Origin: CAZTLI01 sp964614375
GTDB lineage: Bacteria > Chloroflexota > Anaerolineae > Aggregatilineales > Phototrophicaceae
Direction of reading: 5' to 3'
Length of the DNA stretch: 8,432 nt
Assembly: GCA_964614375.1 (NCBI GenBank)
Contig: CAZTLI010000229.1
Coordinates: 1-8,432 of the forward strand
The notes under the pieces were generated by a model. That model did no database searches. It saw only the letters and a program-made list of their open reading frames with translations, and was not told the origin of the DNA. Shown here piece by piece: positions 6,682 to 8,432 of the stretch. Each line of letters starts with the position of its first letter. Within the stretch, counting starts at the first letter, position 1. Made by a program: the position numbers and the translations under genes.

Positions 6682-7470
6682 TCACCCAGTGGTGACCGGG
6701 TAATAAAACCAGTCTTCTAAGCGAGAATCATCAAATGGATACTGTGCTTGCAACGCCACAACAGACGGTAAACGGTCTAAGTCATCGGCAAAGTAGTAGC
6801 GCAGGACAGCCGCTACAATCCCGGCTTCGATGTCGCGCCCTAGTTCGCCATAAAGCAGACTGCGCGTATACCATCCTAGCGGCAGTTCAGATAGGATGTC
6901 AAAGGCATAGTCATAAGCATCGGTGTATTGCTCGAACGCGACTTCGGTTTGACCTAAGCGCCGCTGTAACACGGCGATGCTCAATGGAATCGAAGCGTTG
7001 TGATAGGGAACATCCGAATAATATTGTGGCAAATCGGCATAAATCGCCAGCGCCGTTTCATCATCACCCTGCCAATAGGCATCTAACGCGGCAGGGATAC
7101 CTTCGAGTACGTGTGGTGGTGGCAGCGTATCAAACGGACGATCTTCAATGACCAGCAAAGCAGCGGCGAACAACACTGCACCATCCGTACACCGTGTATC
7201 ATCTGCGGGGCACTGTGCCAGCATGTCTTCAAATGTCACCATCTGGCACAGGTTGAGCGTGTAGCGGTCAAAGTCATCTGTTTCTTGCATTTCCGACTGC
7301 GTACACATCTGAAACTGCGTACACGCCGCATCATAATCCAGCACATCGGTTGTCGTGGCAATTGTTGGGCGAAGTTCAGAAATACAGCCATCTTCGCGCG
7401 TTTGGGCATATCCCGGCGCTGCTGGCAATAGTAAAACGATACTCAACAACACAAGGGCTATCTGGCGCAT
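6682..7470 (-). CDS. exported helical (TPR-like) protein, likely 5' part of a frameshifted gene
   Basis: 262 residues from the ATG at 7470, chosen because AGGGAG lies 8 nt upstream and because the protein then opens with a clean signal peptide: MRQ, hydrophobic IALVLLSIVLLLPAAP, and a G-Y-A cut site after residue 22. An in-frame ATG at 7578 would bury this signal inside the protein. The mature N-terminal part has six cysteines (29, 50, 56, 75, 87, 94), which may form disulfides outside the cytoplasm. From about 124 on it is helical with paired-helix repeats (DAYWQGDDETALAIYADLP; LQRRLGQTEVAFEQYTDAY), like tetratricopeptide units. It ends abruptly with FYYPVTTG, and the adjoining frame continues into an SH3 domain. 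I do not recognise a specific family. Confidence 0.65.
   Translation of the reverse strand: MRQIALVLLSIVLLLPAAPGYAQTREDGCISELRPTIATTTDVLDYDAACTQFQMCTQSEMQETDDFDRYTLNLCQMVTFEDMLAQCPADDTRCTDGAVLFAAALLVIEDRPFDTLPPPHVLEGIPAALDAYWQGDDETALAIYADLPQYYSDVPYHNASIPLSIAVLQRRLGQTEVAFEQYTDAYDYAFDILSELPLGWYTRSLLYGELGRDIEAGIVAAVLRYYFADDLDRLPSVVALQAQYPFDDSRLEDWFYYPVTTG
6684..6717 (-). other. probable +1 frameshift site joining the two preceding frames
   Basis: In this 34-nt window both reading frames are open: the frame of the exported protein runs to its TGA at 6682-6684, and the SH3 frame is open from just after TAG at 6717-6719. Moving from the first to the second needs one base skipped on the minus strand (or an extra base in the data). 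Runs of TTTT, CCC and GGG lie in the window. The joined protein would be about 480 residues: signal peptide, cysteine-containing part, TPR-like helices, unknown domain, SH3b. Confidence 0.5.
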
Positions 7471-7478
7471 CGTCGCCG

Positions 7479-7484
7479 CTCCCT
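7479..7484 (-). promoter_or_regulatory. ribosome binding site that sets the exported-protein start
   Basis: AGGGAG on the minus strand lies 8 nt before the ATG at 7470. It favours this start over the in-frame ATG at 7578. Confidence 0.65.
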
Positions 7485-7549
7485 GTAACGCGCTTTCGTT
7501 ACGCGCATTGTAATCTACAAACGCCATCTCGCACAAATCCGCCAGTACA

Positions 7550-7578
7550 TCTATAGAATAAAGTTCCATCAGAATCAA
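7550..7578 (-). promoter_or_regulatory. sigma70-type promoter for the exported-protein gene
   Basis: On the minus strand TTGATT (7573-7578) and TATAGA (7550-7555) are separated by 17 nt. The predicted start near 7543 gives a leader of about 70 nt before the ATG at 7470. This also argues against a start at 7578, which would lie inside the -35 hexamer. Confidence 0.45.
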
Positions 7579-7604
7579 ACATACGTGACCATGACAAAGC
7601 CCGA

Positions 7605-7610
7605 TACAAT
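7605..7610 (+). promoter_or_regulatory. possible -10 element for trmD
   Basis: TACAAT matches the -10 consensus at five of six positions and lies about 80 nt before the trmD ATG. No good -35 lies 16-18 nt upstream, so it is a weak call. It sits close to the divergent promoter at 7550-7578. Confidence 0.25.
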
Positions 7611-7679
7611 AGATATAGCTTCCTTGGATGGTTGGAATCGCCTATTTTCTACAGCGCGTAAATGTGCTTCGATAGACAT

Positions 7680-7684
7680 GAGGA
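7680..7684 (+). promoter_or_regulatory. ribosome binding site that sets the trmD start
   Basis: GAGGA lies 8 nt before the ATG at 7693. The frame is open upstream to an ATG at 7585, but the added 36 residues match nothing in TrmD, whose N-terminus is normally the strand M-x-I-D-V-L-T-L-F-P. Confidence 0.75.
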
Positions 7685-7692
7685 CACCCACT

Positions 7693-8430
7693 ATGCAAAT
7701 TGATGTCTTGACCCTGTTTCCAGAGATGTTCGATAGCCCGATGCGCGCCAGTATGATGTGGAAGGCGCGCGAACTCGGCTTACTTGACTTGCGATTGCAC
7801 AATATCCGCGACTATTCGCAAGATAAACATCGCGCAGTGGACGATACACCCTATGGCGGTGGCGGTGGCATGGTGCTCAAAGCCGATGTCGTCGTGCGGG
7901 CTGTCGAATCTGTCGTAGGTGATAGTGCCGCGCCCGTCATCCTCATGTCGCCACAGGGTCGCTTGCTATCGCATCAGGTCGCGATGGAACTTTCGGGACA
8001 TGAACGTCTCGTGCTGTTGTGTGGGCATTACGAGGGTGTGGATGAGCGCGTGCGGCAGCTGGTCGTCACCGATGAAATCAGCATTGGCGATTATGTGTTA
8101 ACCGGCGGCGAATTGGCGGCGATGGTCGTCATCGATGCGGTGATGCGCCATGTGCCCGGTCTATTGGGTGCGGACGGCGCGCAACAGCGCGATAGTCATG
8201 CCGATGGTTTGCTGGAAGGCCCGCACTATACCCGCCCGGCAAGTTTTAGAGGATTGGATGTGCCGGAAGTGCTGCAAACGGGCAATCACGCCGCAATCGA
8301 ACGCTGGCGACGCGAACAAGCCATCCGGCGCACATGGCATAATCGCCCGGAACTGCTCGTCACCGCCAACCTCACAGACGAAGAACGGTATCTGCTGGCA
8401 CACCTCGCGCGGGAATGGGTCAAAGACTAG
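7693..8430 (+). CDS. trmD: tRNA (guanine37-N1)-methyltransferase TrmD
   Basis: 245 residues, the usual family length, complete to a TAG two bases before the window edge. TrmD transfers a methyl group from S-adenosylmethionine to N1 of G37 next to the anticodon, which prevents +1 frameshifting; it works as a dimer in the cytoplasm. The SPOUT knot is clear: LMSPQGR (84-90), LLCGHYEGVDERV (108-120) and DEISIGDYVLTGGE (127-140), the SAM-binding loops, then DAVMRHVPG (148-156). The segment RDSHADGLLEGPHYTRP (166-182) carries the conserved Asp167 region that serves as catalytic base in characterised members. The C-terminal tRNA-binding domain has GNHAAIERWRREQAIRRTW (197-215). In many bacteria trmD follows rpsP and rimM and precedes rplS; here the upstream neighbour is a divergent, unrelated gene, so trmD starts its own transcript. 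Confidence 0.97.
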   Translation: MQIDVLTLFPEMFDSPMRASMMWKARELGLLDLRLHNIRDYSQDKHRAVDDTPYGGGGGMVLKADVVVRAVESVVGDSAAPVILMSPQGRLLSHQVAMELSGHERLVLLCGHYEGVDERVRQLVVTDEISIGDYVLTGGELAAMVVIDAVMRHVPGLLGADGAQQRDSHADGLLEGPHYTRPASFRGLDVPEVLQTGNHAAIERWRREQAIRRTWHNRPELLVTANLTDEERYLLAHLAREWVKD

Positions 8431-8432
8431 CG

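Noticed and set aside
6735..7151. 138-codon plus-strand open frame
   Set aside because: It is antisense to the exported helical protein; no SD and no domain signal.
7585..7692. 36-residue N-terminal extension of TrmD
   Set aside because: TrmD proteins start at the M-x-I-D-V-L-T-L-F-P strand, and GAGGA supports the ATG at 7693.
1..8432. CRISPR array, tRNA/rRNA genes, insertion sequence or defence island
   Set aside because: No regularly spaced repeats, cloverleaf, transposase or known defence genes are visible on either strand.

Overview
The window is ordinary chromosomal bacterial DNA of moderate GC. It has seven genes plus one probable frameshift-split pair, no mobile element, no CRISPR array and no RNA gene that I can recognise. 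The content suggests a Chloroflexota (Anaerolineae-like) bacterium: a DUF3179 protein with an added membrane domain, a small STAS-like protein, an exported protein with a bacterial SH3 domain, and trmD set apart from the usual ribosomal operon. This assignment is inference, because no 16S or other taxonomic marker beyond trmD is present.

Layout. Positions 1-1028 (minus) hold a gene open to the left edge that encodes two tandem OsmC-like domains; its 3' end lies outside the window. A 248-bp gap follows with two palindromes that look like a dispersed repeat. Next come two minus-strand genes: a three-helix membrane protein with a DUF3179 domain (1277-2476) and a small STAS-like protein (2540-2929), probably one transcript from a promoter near 3046-3075. 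A stand-alone APH-type small-molecule kinase (3156-4088, minus) has its own promoter. Divergent from it, an alpha/beta hydrolase (4287-5084) and a GNAT acetyltransferase (5087-5884) form a tight two-gene operon on the plus strand.

Right part. On the minus strand lie an exported cysteine-containing helical protein (6682-7470) and, directly after it in another frame, an SH3-domain protein with no signal peptide and no good start (6033-6680). These two are best read as one exported protein broken by a +1 frameshift, real or an artefact. Divergent from them, trmD (7693-8430) encodes the tRNA m1G37 methyltransferase and is complete, ending two bases before the window edge.

The genes do not form one pathway. 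Apart from trmD they look like accessory housekeeping, stress and small-molecule enzymes. I see no convincing new multi-gene system. The points most worth a second look are the tandem OsmC protein with only one domain keeping the cysteine, the split exported protein, the double palindrome, and the DUF3179/STAS pair.
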